A stretch of 64,000 bases of DNA. It comes from Paenibacillus_AM sp052180255. Its GTDB lineage: Bacteria; Bacillota; Bacilli; Paenibacillales; NBRC-103111. Positions 43,014 through 52,712 of this stretch are shown here, one piece after another (the stretch's first letter is position 1; every line of letters starts with the position of its first letter). Location of the stretch: the NCBI RefSeq assembly GCF_052180255.1, contig NZ_CP197466.1:124001-188000 (forward strand), in the 5' to 3' direction. The notes under the pieces were generated by a model. That model searched no databases. It saw nothing but the letters and a program-made list of their open reading frames with translations, and was not told where the DNA came from. The position numbers and the translations under genes were made by a program.

Positions 43014-43970
43014 ATGAGCGTTATGGTAGACAACGAGATTGCATTAGGGCTTAAAGGGCGCGACTTCCTTGCATTGGTTGATTATTCGCCTGCGGAGGTT
43101 GAATACCTGATTGAGCTTGCTATAGATTTGAAGGCCAAACAGAAGGCAGGCGAGCAGCATCACTTGCTGAAGGGCAAGTCCCTAGGGATGATTTTCGAAA
43201 AATCGTCCACGCGTACGCGTGTTTCTTTTGAAGTCGGGATGTATCAATTGGGCGGTCAAGCGTTGTTCTTAAGTAAGAACGATATTCAACTTGGACGCGG
43301 CGAAACAATTTGGGATACAGCGCAGACGATGTCCCGTTACTTGGATGGCATAATGATTCGTACGTTTGGACACCGCAATGTGGTGGATCTAGCGCGCGGT
43401 GCGACGGTTCCGGTTATTAACGGGTTGACTGACTTATCCCACCCTTGTCAGGCACTGACAGACTACATGACAATTCTTGAACATAAAGGCAAGCTGAAGG
43501 GTCTGAAAATGACTTATATCGGCGACGGCAACAATATGGTGCATTCCCTCATGGTTGGGGCAAGCAAGCTGGGCGTAGATATCAGCGTGGCGACACCTGT
43601 TGGCTATGAACCAGATGCTGAGATGGTGAAGATTGCAGTAGAAAATGCGAAGGCAACAGGTGCAAAGATTCATGTCTGCCACGATCCGCGTGAAGCAATG
43701 GAAGGTGCGGACGTTGTCTACACAGACGTGTGGGCGAGTATGGGCTTTGAGGCAGAGCAAGCGAAGCGTGCAGAAGCATTCCGTGATTTCCAAGTGAATG
43801 AAGCGTTGATGCAGGTTGCGAAATCCGATTACTTATTCATGCACTGTCTACCTGCACACCGTGGGGAAGAAGTGAGTGAAGGCGTGATTGACGGTAAGCA
43901 TTCGATTATTTTTGATCAAGCTGAAAATCGTCTGCATGCACAAAAAGCGATCATGGCAGCGATCATGTAA
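43014..43970 (+). CDS. argF: ArgF, ornithine carbamoyltransferase
   Basis: 318 residues. Carbamoyl-phosphate motif SSTRTRVSFE, then HPCQALTDYMTI, the ornithine loop region DVWASMG and the C-terminal MHCLPAHRGEEV with its catalytic cysteine. It forms citrulline. AAAGGATGAGG precedes the ATG. No carAB genes lie in the cluster, so carbamoyl phosphate must come from elsewhere. Confidence 0.96.
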   Translation: MSVMVDNEIALGLKGRDFLALVDYSPAEVEYLIELAIDLKAKQKAGEQHHLLKGKSLGMIFEKSSTRTRVSFEVGMYQLGGQALFLSKNDIQLGRGETIWDTAQTMSRYLDGIMIRTFGHRNVVDLARGATVPVINGLTDLSHPCQALTDYMTILEHKGKLKGLKMTYIGDGNNMVHSLMVGASKLGVDISVATPVGYEPDAEMVKIAVENAKATGAKIHVCHDPREAMEGADVVYTDVWASMGFEAEQAKRAEAFRDFQVNEALMQVAKSDYLFMHCLPAHRGEEVSEGVIDGKHSIIFDQAENRLHAQKAIMAAIM

Positions 43971-44016
43971 TTTTTGAAGACACTATATCAGCATACTATT
44001 GGGGGAGCGAACTATC

Positions 44017-45252
44017 ATGGCAAAACAAAAAATTGTGCTAGCCTACTCGGGCGGCTTGGATACATCTATTATTCTAAAATGGTTAAAAGAAACATATGAC
44101 GCAGAAATCATTGCTTTTACAGCAGATATCGGTCAAAAAGAAGAGTTGGATGGCCTTGAAGAAAAAGCATTAGCAACTGGTGCTTCCAAAGTCTACATCG
44201 ATGACTTGCGCGAAGAGTTCGCGTCAGACTTCATTTTCCCAATGTTCCAATCAGGCGCCTTGTATGAAGGTCAATATTTGTTAGGAACGTCTATTGCACG
44301 TCCGCTTATTGCAAAGCGTATGGTGGAAATTGCACGCGCAGAAGGTGCAACAGCAATCGCACATGGTGCGACAGGTAAAGGCAATGACCAAGTGCGTTTT
44401 GAGCTTGGCGTAGCAGCGCTTGCACCAGACTTGCAAGTGATCGCGCCATGGCGTCTGGAATCATTCCGTGAGCAGTTCCCTGGACGTGCGGAGATGATCG
44501 CATACGCAGAAAAACACGGTATTAAAGTGACAGCTTCCGCAGCCAAACCATACTCCACAGACCGCAATTTGCTTCACATTTCGTTTGAAAGCGGCATGTT
44601 GGAATATCCGTGGTTTGATGCAAGTGCGGAATCGAACAAAGACATGTTCGTGATGTCCGTATCACCTGAGGATGCACCGGATCAGGCTGAATATATCGAT
44701 TTGGGCTTTGACCAAGGAAACTGCGTAACAATCAATGGCGAGTCCTATAACCCACTTCAAACCATGGAAAAATTGAACGAAATCGGCGGCAAGCACGGCA
44801 TTGGTCGTGTGGACATGGTAGAGAACCGTTTTGTCGGCATGAAAAGCCGTGGTGTCTATGAGACACCGGGCGGTACTATTCTTTTCGCTGCTCACCGTGT
44901 GATGGAGTCTTTAACGATGGATCGTGATGTGATGCATTTGCGCGATTCCTTAATCTCCAAATACAGCACACTCGTATACAACGGCTTCTGGTTCGCACCC
45001 GAGCGTCTTGCGCTTCAAGCTTTGGTGAATGAGAGTCAGCGTAATGTAAGTGGTACCGTTCGTCTGAAGTTATACAAAGGTAATGTGATTACAGCTGGCG
45101 TGAAGAGCCCTGTATCCCTCTACAATCCAGATATCGCAACGATGGAAGCTGATCCAACGCAAGCGTACGATCAAGGCGATGCAACTGGTTTTATCCGTCT
45201 GAACGCACTTCGCTTGAAAGTTTCCTCCGGCGTGGAGCAGTCGAAGAAATAA
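44017..45252 (+). CDS. argG: ArgG, argininosuccinate synthase
   Basis: 411 residues from ATG 44017 behind GGGGGAG (the TTG at 43999 also opens the frame). The ATP loop AYSGGLDTSIIL, HGATGKGNDQVRFE and the citrulline-binding SYNPLQTMEKLNEIG region are intact. It joins citrulline and aspartate with ATP. Confidence 0.97.
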   Translation: MAKQKIVLAYSGGLDTSIILKWLKETYDAEIIAFTADIGQKEELDGLEEKALATGASKVYIDDLREEFASDFIFPMFQSGALYEGQYLLGTSIARPLIAKRMVEIARAEGATAIAHGATGKGNDQVRFELGVAALAPDLQVIAPWRLESFREQFPGRAEMIAYAEKHGIKVTASAAKPYSTDRNLLHISFESGMLEYPWFDASAESNKDMFVMSVSPEDAPDQAEYIDLGFDQGNCVTINGESYNPLQTMEKLNEIGGKHGIGRVDMVENRFVGMKSRGVYETPGGTILFAAHRVMESLTMDRDVMHLRDSLISKYSTLVYNGFWFAPERLALQALVNESQRNVSGTVRLKLYKGNVITAGVKSPVSLYNPDIATMEADPTQAYDQGDATGFIRLNALRLKVSSGVEQSKK

Positions 45253-45281
45253 CTAACACACTGGGATAGGGAGAGGTTTCT

Positions 45282-46706
45282 ATGAGTAAGTTATGGGGCG
45301 GACGTTTTACGAAAAAAACAGACCAACTCGTGGAGGAGTACACAGCTTCGATCACGTTTGATAAAGAATTAGCAGAAGAAGATATTCAAGGATCGATGGC
45401 GCATGTCACGATGCTTGGTAAATGCGGCATCTTGCCTTTAGAAGACGTAGCGAAGATCAAGGATGGCTTGCAGCAAGTATTGGCTATGATCCGTAAGGGT
45501 GAACTGGAATACACAATTGCCAACGAAGACATCCACATGAATATCGAGAAAACATTGATCGACCTAATCGGTCCGGTTGGTGGTAAATTGCACACGGGAC
45601 GTTCACGTAATGATCAAGTTGCAACGGACATGCATTTGTACTTGCGTAAGCGGGTTGTAGAATTCGTTGGTTTATTGCAAAAGCTGCAAGAAGCACTTAT
45701 CGCGCAAGCAAAAGCGAATATCGACACGTTAGTGCCGGGTTACACGCACTTGCAGCGCGCGCAGCCTATTTTGCTCGCGCATCATTTGATGGCATACGTA
45801 TCGATGTTTGAGCGCGACATTGACCGCCTTAAAGACAGCTACAAACGTATTAATGTACTGCCACTTGGTGCAGGTGCTTTAGCAGGCACGACGTTCCCGA
45901 TCGATCGTCATTATGTAGCGGAGCTGCTTGGGTTTGATGGCGTGTATGAAAATTCCTTGGACGCGGTAAGTGACCGTGATTTCATAATCGAGTTTTTAGC
46001 TAGTGCGTCCACCCTAATGATGCACCTCTCCCGCATGAGCGAAGAGATGGTGTTGTGGATGAGCACCGAGTTCGGTTTCATCGAGTTAGATGATGCATTC
46101 TGCACAGGATCTTCCATTATGCCGCAGAAGAAAAATCCTGACGTAGCTGAACTTGTACGTGGTAAGACAGGTCGTGTGTACGGTAACTTGGTTGGTTTGT
46201 TGACTGTGCTGAAGTCACTTCCGCTTGCTTATAACAAGGACATGCAGGAAGACAAGGAAGGTATGCTCGACACGGTTCGCACCCTGCAAGGCGCGCTTCA
46301 GTTGTTCGCGCCAATGGTAGCGACAATGAAAGTGAACAAAGATCGTATGCGTCAAGCGGTGAATCAAGACTTCTCCAACGCGACGGATATTGCGGACTTC
46401 CTTGTGAACAAAGGGCTTCCGTTCCGTGAAGCGCATGAAGTGATTGGTAAAACGGTGCTTTATTGCATTCAAAACGGTAAGTTCTTGCTCGATCTGAAGC
46501 TAGAAGAATTCTTGCAGTTCTCCGAGTTGTTCGATGAACGTATTTACGATGTGCTTCAGCCAGAAGCCGTTGTTAACGCGCGTAACGTCTATGGCGGTAC
46601 AGCAGCACCGCAGGTGAGCGCTGCAATTAGCCGTGCGGAGGCAGCCATTGCTGATACGGCTACATGGGTAGAAGAATACCTGGAGCGTGCACACAAGACC
46701 GTATAG
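45282..46706 (+). CDS. argH: ArgH, argininosuccinate lyase
   Basis: 474 residues. The fumarase/aspartase superfamily signature GSSIMPQKKNPDVAELVRGK is present, together with HTGRSRNDQVATD and PGYTHLQRAQPILLAHH. It releases arginine and fumarate. GGGAGAGG precedes the ATG. It is the last gene of argCJBDFGH; a strong terminator follows. Confidence 0.97.
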   Translation: MSKLWGGRFTKKTDQLVEEYTASITFDKELAEEDIQGSMAHVTMLGKCGILPLEDVAKIKDGLQQVLAMIRKGELEYTIANEDIHMNIEKTLIDLIGPVGGKLHTGRSRNDQVATDMHLYLRKRVVEFVGLLQKLQEALIAQAKANIDTLVPGYTHLQRAQPILLAHHLMAYVSMFERDIDRLKDSYKRINVLPLGAGALAGTTFPIDRHYVAELLGFDGVYENSLDAVSDRDFIIEFLASASTLMMHLSRMSEEMVLWMSTEFGFIELDDAFCTGSSIMPQKKNPDVAELVRGKTGRVYGNLVGLLTVLKSLPLAYNKDMQEDKEGMLDTVRTLQGALQLFAPMVATMKVNKDRMRQAVNQDFSNATDIADFLVNKGLPFREAHEVIGKTVLYCIQNGKFLLDLKLEEFLQFSELFDERIYDVLQPEAVVNARNVYGGTAAPQVSAAISRAEAAIADTATWVEEYLERAHKTV

Positions 46707-46726
46707 AGCGTTTGATAAGACAGTTA

Positions 46727-46767
46727 AGAGTGAGTTCACCTTTAGGGGTGAATTCACTCTTTTTTTG
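46727..46767 (+). terminator. Terminator of the arginine operon
   Basis: Fourteen-base arms 46727-46740 / 46747-46760 with one G-T pair, then eight T. Confidence 0.95.
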
Positions 46768-46849
46768 CTTGGAAAAATGTTACTTCGATTCAATAATGAT
46801 ACAATAGATTCATAGTAGCAAACATCCAAGAATTGGGGGTTTTTTTGTA

Positions 46850-49552
46850 ATGAGAGGAATAAGACTAGTAATCTTTATATTGTTATTAAGTATGTTTACT
46901 AGCATGGCACATGCGGCTGACTTCCCAGCGAAGGGCTCAAATTTTATTCATGATACTGCGGGAATGATCCCTTCTGAACTTGTAAAGGAATTAGAGAAGG
47001 CAGCAGGGGCGAGTGCTCCCTACACCTTCCATATCCTTACGGTTGAATCTTTAGGAAGCGTAGAAGCCGAAGTGTACGCCAAACAAGTGTATGATACGTG
47101 GTCTCTTCGTGCAGATGATATCCTCATCCTACTTTCAAAGATGGATCGCCGTATTCAACTTTATTTCTTAAATGTGCCGCTTCAAAAAAAGTTTGATGCC
47201 TTGCCGGAAGATTATGCTGGTAGTGACTATGCTACTCGATCGTCTATCGATCGATTAATTGGTAAAAACTTTACACCACTTGCAAAGGAAGGGGATTTTG
47301 GTACGGGTCTTATGAACCTGATTACCGCAACGAATACACTAACTAAACCAGTAGCAGAAACAAGTACTTCGTCTCAACCGGTAGTAGAACCAAGTGCTTC
47401 GCCTAAACCTGATATAGAGACAAATGTGGTACCCAAAACTGAAACGGAAGTGTACACTCCACCTAAACCAGATGCAGAGGAGGTTACACCGGTACCACAA
47501 ATGAACGATTCCCAGATTGCGAGAAGTGATCAGGCACAAGAAGAACCCTTTTATGCAAAAAGTACTACTATCATTACAGGGATTGCTGTTCTTGGTTGTG
47601 TCATATTGGCACTTGTAATCTACTTTGTTATTCGTTACCGAATGCGGGTCGCTCTAAAGAAAAAAGCTTTGATAAGTACAGAAGCGAATTCGATCGAATT
47701 GTTACATGCACAGGAAAACCTTAGGCCACTCCTTGATTTGTATGTAGGCGTATCTGCTGAGAAGACGCTCCTTCCGCTATCTAGTGAAATTAATGAGCAT
47801 GCAGATCTTACTCAAAAGCTAATCGATTCTATTACGAATCATAAGATTAAATTCTTTATTTTTGGAGCAACTGAACTCGATCAGCTTGTAAAGAGAGTTA
47901 ATGATCTAGATAGTAAGGTGAAGCAATTAAGTGCTAGTGCAAATGAGCTCGTTGAACTTGATCAGTCAAACAGTAGAGAAGTAGAAGAAATGAAAATTGC
48001 AATTCAGGCGGTTTCCGAGCGAGCGAGTGAACTGGCACATCATTATCAGATGAATCTGAAGCGAATTTGGGAAGAAATTGAGGTTAATAAGGAAAAGGCA
48101 GAAGCTATTTATAAATTACAGCTTGTGGAACTGATCGACGCTAAGAAAATGCTTGAACCGCAACGTAAGCAGACCACATTACATAATCACTTGTTTGACG
48201 CACTTCCGAGTTTACTTACGGACCAGAAGGAAGGCCCTCGTAACATTACTGAGGTGGAATCGAACATTCATATGCAATTGCGAGACAATCGATTGGAACT
48301 CATTGAATTTAATCCCTTTGAAATGACGAACTATGCGCTTAATGCTCATAAGCTCCTTTGTGCATCACTTGAAAGTGGTGATTTAGAAGAGGCACACAAA
48401 CAATCTCAAGACTTGCATGAATCTTTACAAGTAGCGGTTCAGATGATTATCGACCGTGTGAAACTTCGTGATTCGATTGAGCAGGATACAGAGAAGTCAC
48501 AACAATTCATACAATCGTTCGTTAGTAATGAGGATGAATGCGAAGATAAACTTAGTAAAATGAAAAGTCAATTTCATGAATCCGATTGGAGTACAATGCC
48601 TTCTAAATACGAACTTGCTATTCAGTCGTATAAGGAAGTTGTTGCGAGTTTACCGGCGGCTATACTTTCGTTTGATGAACAACGCTATCAGGCAGCTAGG
48701 AAGCAAGTGGATCACATCTTACAAATGTCGGAGCAAGCATCTAGTGCGATGGAAGAGAGCATGCTGATTTATACACAAGCTGTGCTGCGGCGGGAGGCGA
48801 TGGATCGTGATGTATCTGAATTGTGGGCCAAATTCCAGGAAGCTTATTCTCTCATTTCGCTACAGGATATATCACTACAGAGTGGAGCCGGTAAGCTTCT
48901 TGCCAAGACGAGTGATACCATTCGAAAAGATAAGGGGAACTTAGATCAAGTATTATGGTCATCACGAACTCGTCTAGTAGATGCGGAAAGAATGCTAAAA
49001 TCCCTTCATAATGACATAACCCTTTTTGAAAAGAATGTGGAACAAGCCGTACAACTGAAAAAACAAGCTGAAAGGGAAATAGATGAGGTTCAACGTAATT
49101 TTGAAAAGGTGAGTAAGCGAACTAGAAATCGGGATATATCGAGCAGTTACAGTTATCATTATCAAATGAAAATAAATGATGCCAATGATTTATTTACACG
49201 CGGGCTCTATGCGGATGTTAGTAATCGTCTTAGCGAAGCTAGTCAGTACATTGGACAGATGCAATCTGAATACGATGCCATCATACATGAGGAGAAGAGA
49301 CGGGAAGAAGAAGAGCGTCGTCGACGGGAAGAAGAGGATCGGCGTAGGAGAGAGGAAAGGCGCCGCCAGAAAGAAGTAGATGATCGACGGAGAAGAGAAA
49401 AAGAGCGTCGTTCGCAAGAAAAAGAAGATCGGCGCAGGCAAGCATCCAGTAGTAGTTCGTCGTACTCATCTTCTGATAATGGGTCGGACGCCTCTTCCGG
49501 CTCAGACAGTTATAGATCCCCAAGAGGTTCGAGTGGTGGAGATAACTGGTGA
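46850..49552 (+). CDS. TPM-domain membrane protein with very long coiled-coil region
   Basis: 900 residues. A signal peptide (about 1-22) leads to an extracytoplasmic TPM domain (residues 25-160; FIHDTAGMIPSELVKELEKA), then a Pro/Thr/Glu-rich spacer, one membrane helix (about 240-262) and a cytoplasmic region of some 600 residues of amphipathic helices in the style of EzrA or spectrin. Near the C-terminus is a run of Arg/Glu-rich blocks (about 808-865) and a Ser/Asp/Gly-rich tail. TPM proteins have been linked to photosystem or membrane-protein upkeep, mostly in short forms. The large helical part suggests a scaffold or sensor. Function unknown. A TACAAT (46800-46805) is the likely -10. Confidence 0.8.
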   Translation: MRGIRLVIFILLLSMFTSMAHAADFPAKGSNFIHDTAGMIPSELVKELEKAAGASAPYTFHILTVESLGSVEAEVYAKQVYDTWSLRADDILILLSKMDRRIQLYFLNVPLQKKFDALPEDYAGSDYATRSSIDRLIGKNFTPLAKEGDFGTGLMNLITATNTLTKPVAETSTSSQPVVEPSASPKPDIETNVVPKTETEVYTPPKPDAEEVTPVPQMNDSQIARSDQAQEEPFYAKSTTIITGIAVLGCVILALVIYFVIRYRMRVALKKKALISTEANSIELLHAQENLRPLLDLYVGVSAEKTLLPLSSEINEHADLTQKLIDSITNHKIKFFIFGATELDQLVKRVNDLDSKVKQLSASANELVELDQSNSREVEEMKIAIQAVSERASELAHHYQMNLKRIWEEIEVNKEKAEAIYKLQLVELIDAKKMLEPQRKQTTLHNHLFDALPSLLTDQKEGPRNITEVESNIHMQLRDNRLELIEFNPFEMTNYALNAHKLLCASLESGDLEEAHKQSQDLHESLQVAVQMIIDRVKLRDSIEQDTEKSQQFIQSFVSNEDECEDKLSKMKSQFHESDWSTMPSKYELAIQSYKEVVASLPAAILSFDEQRYQAARKQVDHILQMSEQASSAMEESMLIYTQAVLRREAMDRDVSELWAKFQEAYSLISLQDISLQSGAGKLLAKTSDTIRKDKGNLDQVLWSSRTRLVDAERMLKSLHNDITLFEKNVEQAVQLKKQAEREIDEVQRNFEKVSKRTRNRDISSSYSYHYQMKINDANDLFTRGLYADVSNRLSEASQYIGQMQSEYDAIIHEEKRREEEERRRREEEDRRRREERRRQKEVDDRRRREKERRSQEKEDRRRQASSSSSSYSSSDNGSDASSGSDSYRSPRGSSGGDNW

Positions 49553-49618
49553 TTTTGAGGACTGAATAAGTGTAATTAAGAACGGACTTCAAGCTTGAAT
49601 AAATGGGGGATGATCGAG

Positions 49619-50431
49619 ATGGATAAAGTGATGGCTTACTACAATCAATTCGATGAATGGGGACGCTTGAATCGGGAGCCGCTCGAATTCCTCGTGAATT
49701 GGCATTATATCCGGCAGCACTTACCGCAGACTGGACACATACTAGATAATGGAGCTGGTCCTGGAAAATATGCCATGGAGCTGGCGCGAGCAGGGTATGA
49801 GGTCACACTTACAGATTACACACCAAGGTTGGTTGAGGTTGCACAAGAGAAAGCGCAGGAGTTTGAGCTGCTGGAACAGTTTCAAGGTTTTCACACAGCG
49901 GATGCTCGGAACTTGGAACGTTTTGAAGATGGGCAGTTCGACGGTGCGTTAATGCTGGGGCCACTCTATCATTTGCAGGAAGAAGCAGATCGAGTGAAAG
50001 CAGTTCAAGAGCTGCATCGCGTGACGAAACAAAATGGCATCGTCTTCGTGGCGTTTATGACGCGGATCAAGTTTTTAACGACATCATTGATGTTCCCGGA
50101 CCACTGGAAGCCGCATAATAGTGTGGATCAAATTGAGACATTTTTAGAGACAGGAACGTTTAATCATGCTGATGAAGGGCGATTTACGGGAGCGTACTAT
50201 TTTCCAATTGAAGAAATTAAGCCTTTCATGGAATCTTGTGGATTTGAAAGTGTAGGTCTGATCGGTTCATCCAGTATCGTAGGGGCGATGAATCCGGAGC
50301 AGTTCGATTACTGGCGTGAACGTGGAGAGGATGAGTTTAACCGAGTTATGAATTTGGTCTATAAGGCGGCTGCAGACCCTAGCATTCTAGGCGTTGCTTC
50401 GCACCTGCTGTATATCGGTAAGCGCAAATAG
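49619..50431 (+). CDS. Class I SAM-dependent methyltransferase
   Basis: About 270 residues from ATG 49619, nine bases behind GGGGG (TTG 49595 and ATG 49610 are also in frame). Motif I is ILDNGAGPGKYAMELARAGY, followed by VTLTDYTPRLVEVA and the post-I ALMLGPLYHL. It is a small-molecule methylase by appearance; the substrate is not evident. It is probably transcribed with the NUDIX gene behind it. Confidence 0.88.
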   Translation: MDKVMAYYNQFDEWGRLNREPLEFLVNWHYIRQHLPQTGHILDNGAGPGKYAMELARAGYEVTLTDYTPRLVEVAQEKAQEFELLEQFQGFHTADARNLERFEDGQFDGALMLGPLYHLQEEADRVKAVQELHRVTKQNGIVFVAFMTRIKFLTTSLMFPDHWKPHNSVDQIETFLETGTFNHADEGRFTGAYYFPIEEIKPFMESCGFESVGLIGSSSIVGAMNPEQFDYWRERGEDEFNRVMNLVYKAAADPSILGVASHLLYIGKRK

Positions 50432-50481
50432 CCGCGGAGGTGTAAGAGTGAGGTCGGGCAGATAACAGCATAGAGAGGGGT

Positions 50482-50940
50482 GTGGATGAAATAACAAAGC
50501 CAATTTTTCATGGAACGGTGCATGTGCTCTTCTATAGGCAACCTCATGAAGTGCTGCTGTTAAAAAGAAAAAATACCGAGTATGCACCTGGTATGTGGAG
50601 TGTGGTCGGGGGACGTATAGATGGAGGCGAACAGGTGAAAGAAGCAGCCATTCGGGAGGCCAAGGAGGAAGCGGGAGTCAGTATAGATCCTGCTGATCTG
50701 GAAGTTGTGGGGCTTAATCACCGTCTTCATGCGGATAAGAGTGAGTGGATGGATTTTTACCTACGTGTAGATACTTGGCAGGGAAATATTGTAAATATGG
50801 AGCCAAGTAAATGTGAGGAACTCCGCTGGTTCTCAATCCATGAGCTTCCTGATCATATGATTCCTTTTGTTCGCAAAGCGCTGACTACAAATCACGACCA
50901 GATGTGGTTTGATCATGTGGGTTGGGATCGTTCGATATAA
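50482..50940 (+). CDS. NUDIX hydrolase
   Basis: 152 residues. The NUDIX box is complete: GGRIDGGEQVKEAAIREAKEEAGV (G-x5-E-x7-R-E-x2-E-E-x-G) at about residues 42-65. It hydrolyses a nucleoside diphosphate derivative; the exact substrate cannot be told. The GTG start almost touches the AGAGGGG ribosome site, so the true start may lie a little downstream. A terminator follows. Confidence 0.9.
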   Translation: MDEITKPIFHGTVHVLFYRQPHEVLLLKRKNTEYAPGMWSVVGGRIDGGEQVKEAAIREAKEEAGVSIDPADLEVVGLNHRLHADKSEWMDFYLRVDTWQGNIVNMEPSKCEELRWFSIHELPDHMIPFVRKALTTNHDQMWFDHVGWDRSI

Positions 50941-50950
50941 TACTTTCAGA

Positions 50951-50987
50951 AAACCTCTAGAATGGCTGGATCTGTCTAGGGGTTTTT
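50951..50987 (+). terminator. Terminator after the NUDIX gene
   Basis: Eleven-base arms 50951-50961 / 50975-50985 with one wobble pair; A-run before and T-run within the right arm. Confidence 0.85.
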
Positions 50988-51017
50988 CTACATTGTGATT
51001 TTTGTTACAAAAAGGGG

Positions 51018-51046
51018 TTGCTATTCATTACTTTGTGAATTATAAT
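51018..51046 (+). promoter_or_regulatory. Sigma-A promoter of the NADH oxidase gene
   Basis: TTGCTA (51018-51023), 17 bases, TATAAT (51041-51046). The spacer and -10 are covered by the first operator-like palindrome, and the leader is about 145 bases. Confidence 0.75.
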
Positions 51047-51151
51047 ACAATCTATAAGTAAGTGATAAATATCACAAGCAATAGACAAGCAATAAATAGG
51101 AATATCCATAACGGATTATTTTTTTGAAATAAGAAGTGAATATTTTCACAA
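51033..51151 (+). promoter_or_regulatory. Three Rex/Fnr-like operators upstream of nox
   Basis: 18-base sites at 51033-51050 (TTGTGAATTATAATACAA), 51060-51077 (AAGTGATAAATATCACAA) and 51134-51151 (AAGTGAATATTTTCACAA). They fit Rex (TTGTGAA-N4-TTCACAA) and also the similar Fnr pattern (TGTGA-N6-TCACA) with few mismatches. The first covers the promoter. Rex senses NADH/NAD and commonly controls NADH oxidases. Confidence 0.65.
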
Positions 51152-51198
51152 TAGCAAATTGCACTTATTTTTTCATACATCTAGAGGAGGTTTTATTG

Positions 51199-52527
51199 AT
51201 GAAAGTAGCAGTGATTGGTTGTACACATGCAGGGACAGCGGCGATTGTAAATACGGCAAAAATGTATCCGAATGCAGAGATTACGGTGTACGAGCGAAAT
51301 GATAATATTTCGTTCTTATCATGTGGCATTGCGCTTTATGTGGGAGGCGTTGTGGAAGATGCGAAGGGCTTGTTCTACTCATCGCCAGAGCAGTTGGCGG
51401 CGCTTGGAGTGAGAATGAACATGCAGCATGAAGTCGTATCCGTGGATACAACAGGTAAAACACTGCGCGCACGTAACTTAGTGACAGGTGAGGAATATGA
51501 CGATACATTCGATAAATTAATTATGACAACAGGTTCATGGCCGATCATTCCAAAGCTTGAAGGGATTGAATTGGACAATATCGTGCTATCTAAGAACTTC
51601 AATCACTCGAATACGATTATTGAAAAAGCGAAAACCGCTAAGAACATTATCGTCATTGGTGCAGGATACATTGGAATTGAGCTGGTAGAAGCTTTTGAAA
51701 TGAATGGGAAGCAAGTGACCTTAATCGATAGCAGTGACCGCATTCTTAACCGCTACTTGGATCAAGAATTTACGGATGTCATTGAAACAGAGTTCAGAGA
51801 TCGCGGTGTGAAGCTGGCACTCGGTCAGACCGTCACGAAATTCGAGGGTAAGGATGGTAAGGTGAGCAAGGTTGTTACGACTAGCGGGGAGTATGAAGGT
51901 GATCTCGTGCTCTTGTGTATTGGATTTAGACCGAATACAGATCTTGTTCAAGATCAAGTGGATATGCTCGGCAATGGCGCCATTCTTGTCGATGAATACA
52001 TGCGTACAAGTCGTCCAGATGTCTATGCTGCTGGCGATAGCTGTGCGATTATGTACAATCCGACAGGTGAGCATGCCTACATTCCACTGGCTACGAATGC
52101 AGTTCGTATGGGGACATTAGTAGCTCGAAATCTGGTGACGCCGACCATTCCTTATATGGGTACGCAAGGAACGTCAGGGATCAAGATTTACGATTATAAT
52201 ATCGCGTCTACAGGTATGACGGAAAGTGCTGCTACAGATGCAGGTCTAACGGTTCAAGCGGTTACGATTGAAGATACCTACCGTCCTGACTTTATGCCGA
52301 CAAACGAGCCGCTTAGCTTAAAAGTTGTATATGAATGCGAGTCTCGTCGCATTGTTGGTGCACAACTCATGTCCAAGGCTGAATTAACACAGTCGATTAA
52401 CACACTTTCTGTCTGTATTCAGAACAAGATGACAATTGAACAGCTAGGTTTTGTGGATTTCTTCTTCCAACCGCACTATAACAAACCTTGGAATTTCTTG
52501 AATTCGGCGGGTTTGCAGGCGCAATAA
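51199..52527 (+). CDS. nox: NADH oxidase / CoA-disulfide reductase-family flavoprotein
   Basis: 442 residues from ATG 51199 behind GAGGAGG (the frame opens at 51136 but crosses an operator). The N-terminal FAD loop IGCTHAGTAA, redox-active single Cys42 in NISFLSCGIALYVGG, a second NAD loop VIGAGYIGIELVEAF and the C-terminal dimerisation domain match the water-forming NADH oxidase group. It regenerates NAD and removes oxygen. CoA-disulfide reductases share the fold, so substrate is less certain than family. Confidence 0.9.
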   Translation: MKVAVIGCTHAGTAAIVNTAKMYPNAEITVYERNDNISFLSCGIALYVGGVVEDAKGLFYSSPEQLAALGVRMNMQHEVVSVDTTGKTLRARNLVTGEEYDDTFDKLIMTTGSWPIIPKLEGIELDNIVLSKNFNHSNTIIEKAKTAKNIIVIGAGYIGIELVEAFEMNGKQVTLIDSSDRILNRYLDQEFTDVIETEFRDRGVKLALGQTVTKFEGKDGKVSKVVTTSGEYEGDLVLLCIGFRPNTDLVQDQVDMLGNGAILVDEYMRTSRPDVYAAGDSCAIMYNPTGEHAYIPLATNAVRMGTLVARNLVTPTIPYMGTQGTSGIKIYDYNIASTGMTESAATDAGLTVQAVTIEDTYRPDFMPTNEPLSLKVVYECESRRIVGAQLMSKAELTQSINTLSVCIQNKMTIEQLGFVDFFFQPHYNKPWNFLNSAGLQAQ

Positions 52528-52553
52528 ATCAAGAAGATCTACTCATACCCAAT

Positions 52554-52598
52554 AAAAAGCCAGTATCCTCAGAATGATTGAGTGTACTGGCTTTTTTT
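52554..52598 (+). terminator. Terminator after nox
   Basis: AAGCCAGTA / TACTGGCTT arms (52557-52565 / 52585-52593) with a further CTCA/TGAG inner pair, then seven T. Confidence 0.88.
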
Positions 52599-52712
52599 AT
52601 ATTTTAAATCCTGAGTTCATGAATTGCGAAGGGGATAGACAGTCACTGTGGAAAAAGATACCATAAAGGCAGTGGATTTGCGTAGAAATAGAGTATATAT
52701 GGAGGTGGCGGT

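Noticed and set aside
49190..49441. Opposite-strand frames (Phe/Pro/Leu-rich) over the Arg/Glu-rich tail of the TPM gene
   Set aside because: They are the antisense image of a repetitive charged coding segment.
51136..51198. Upstream extension of the nox frame
   Set aside because: It begins inside an operator-like palindrome and lacks a ribosome site; ATG 51199 has GAGGAGG and the canonical N-terminus with Cys42.
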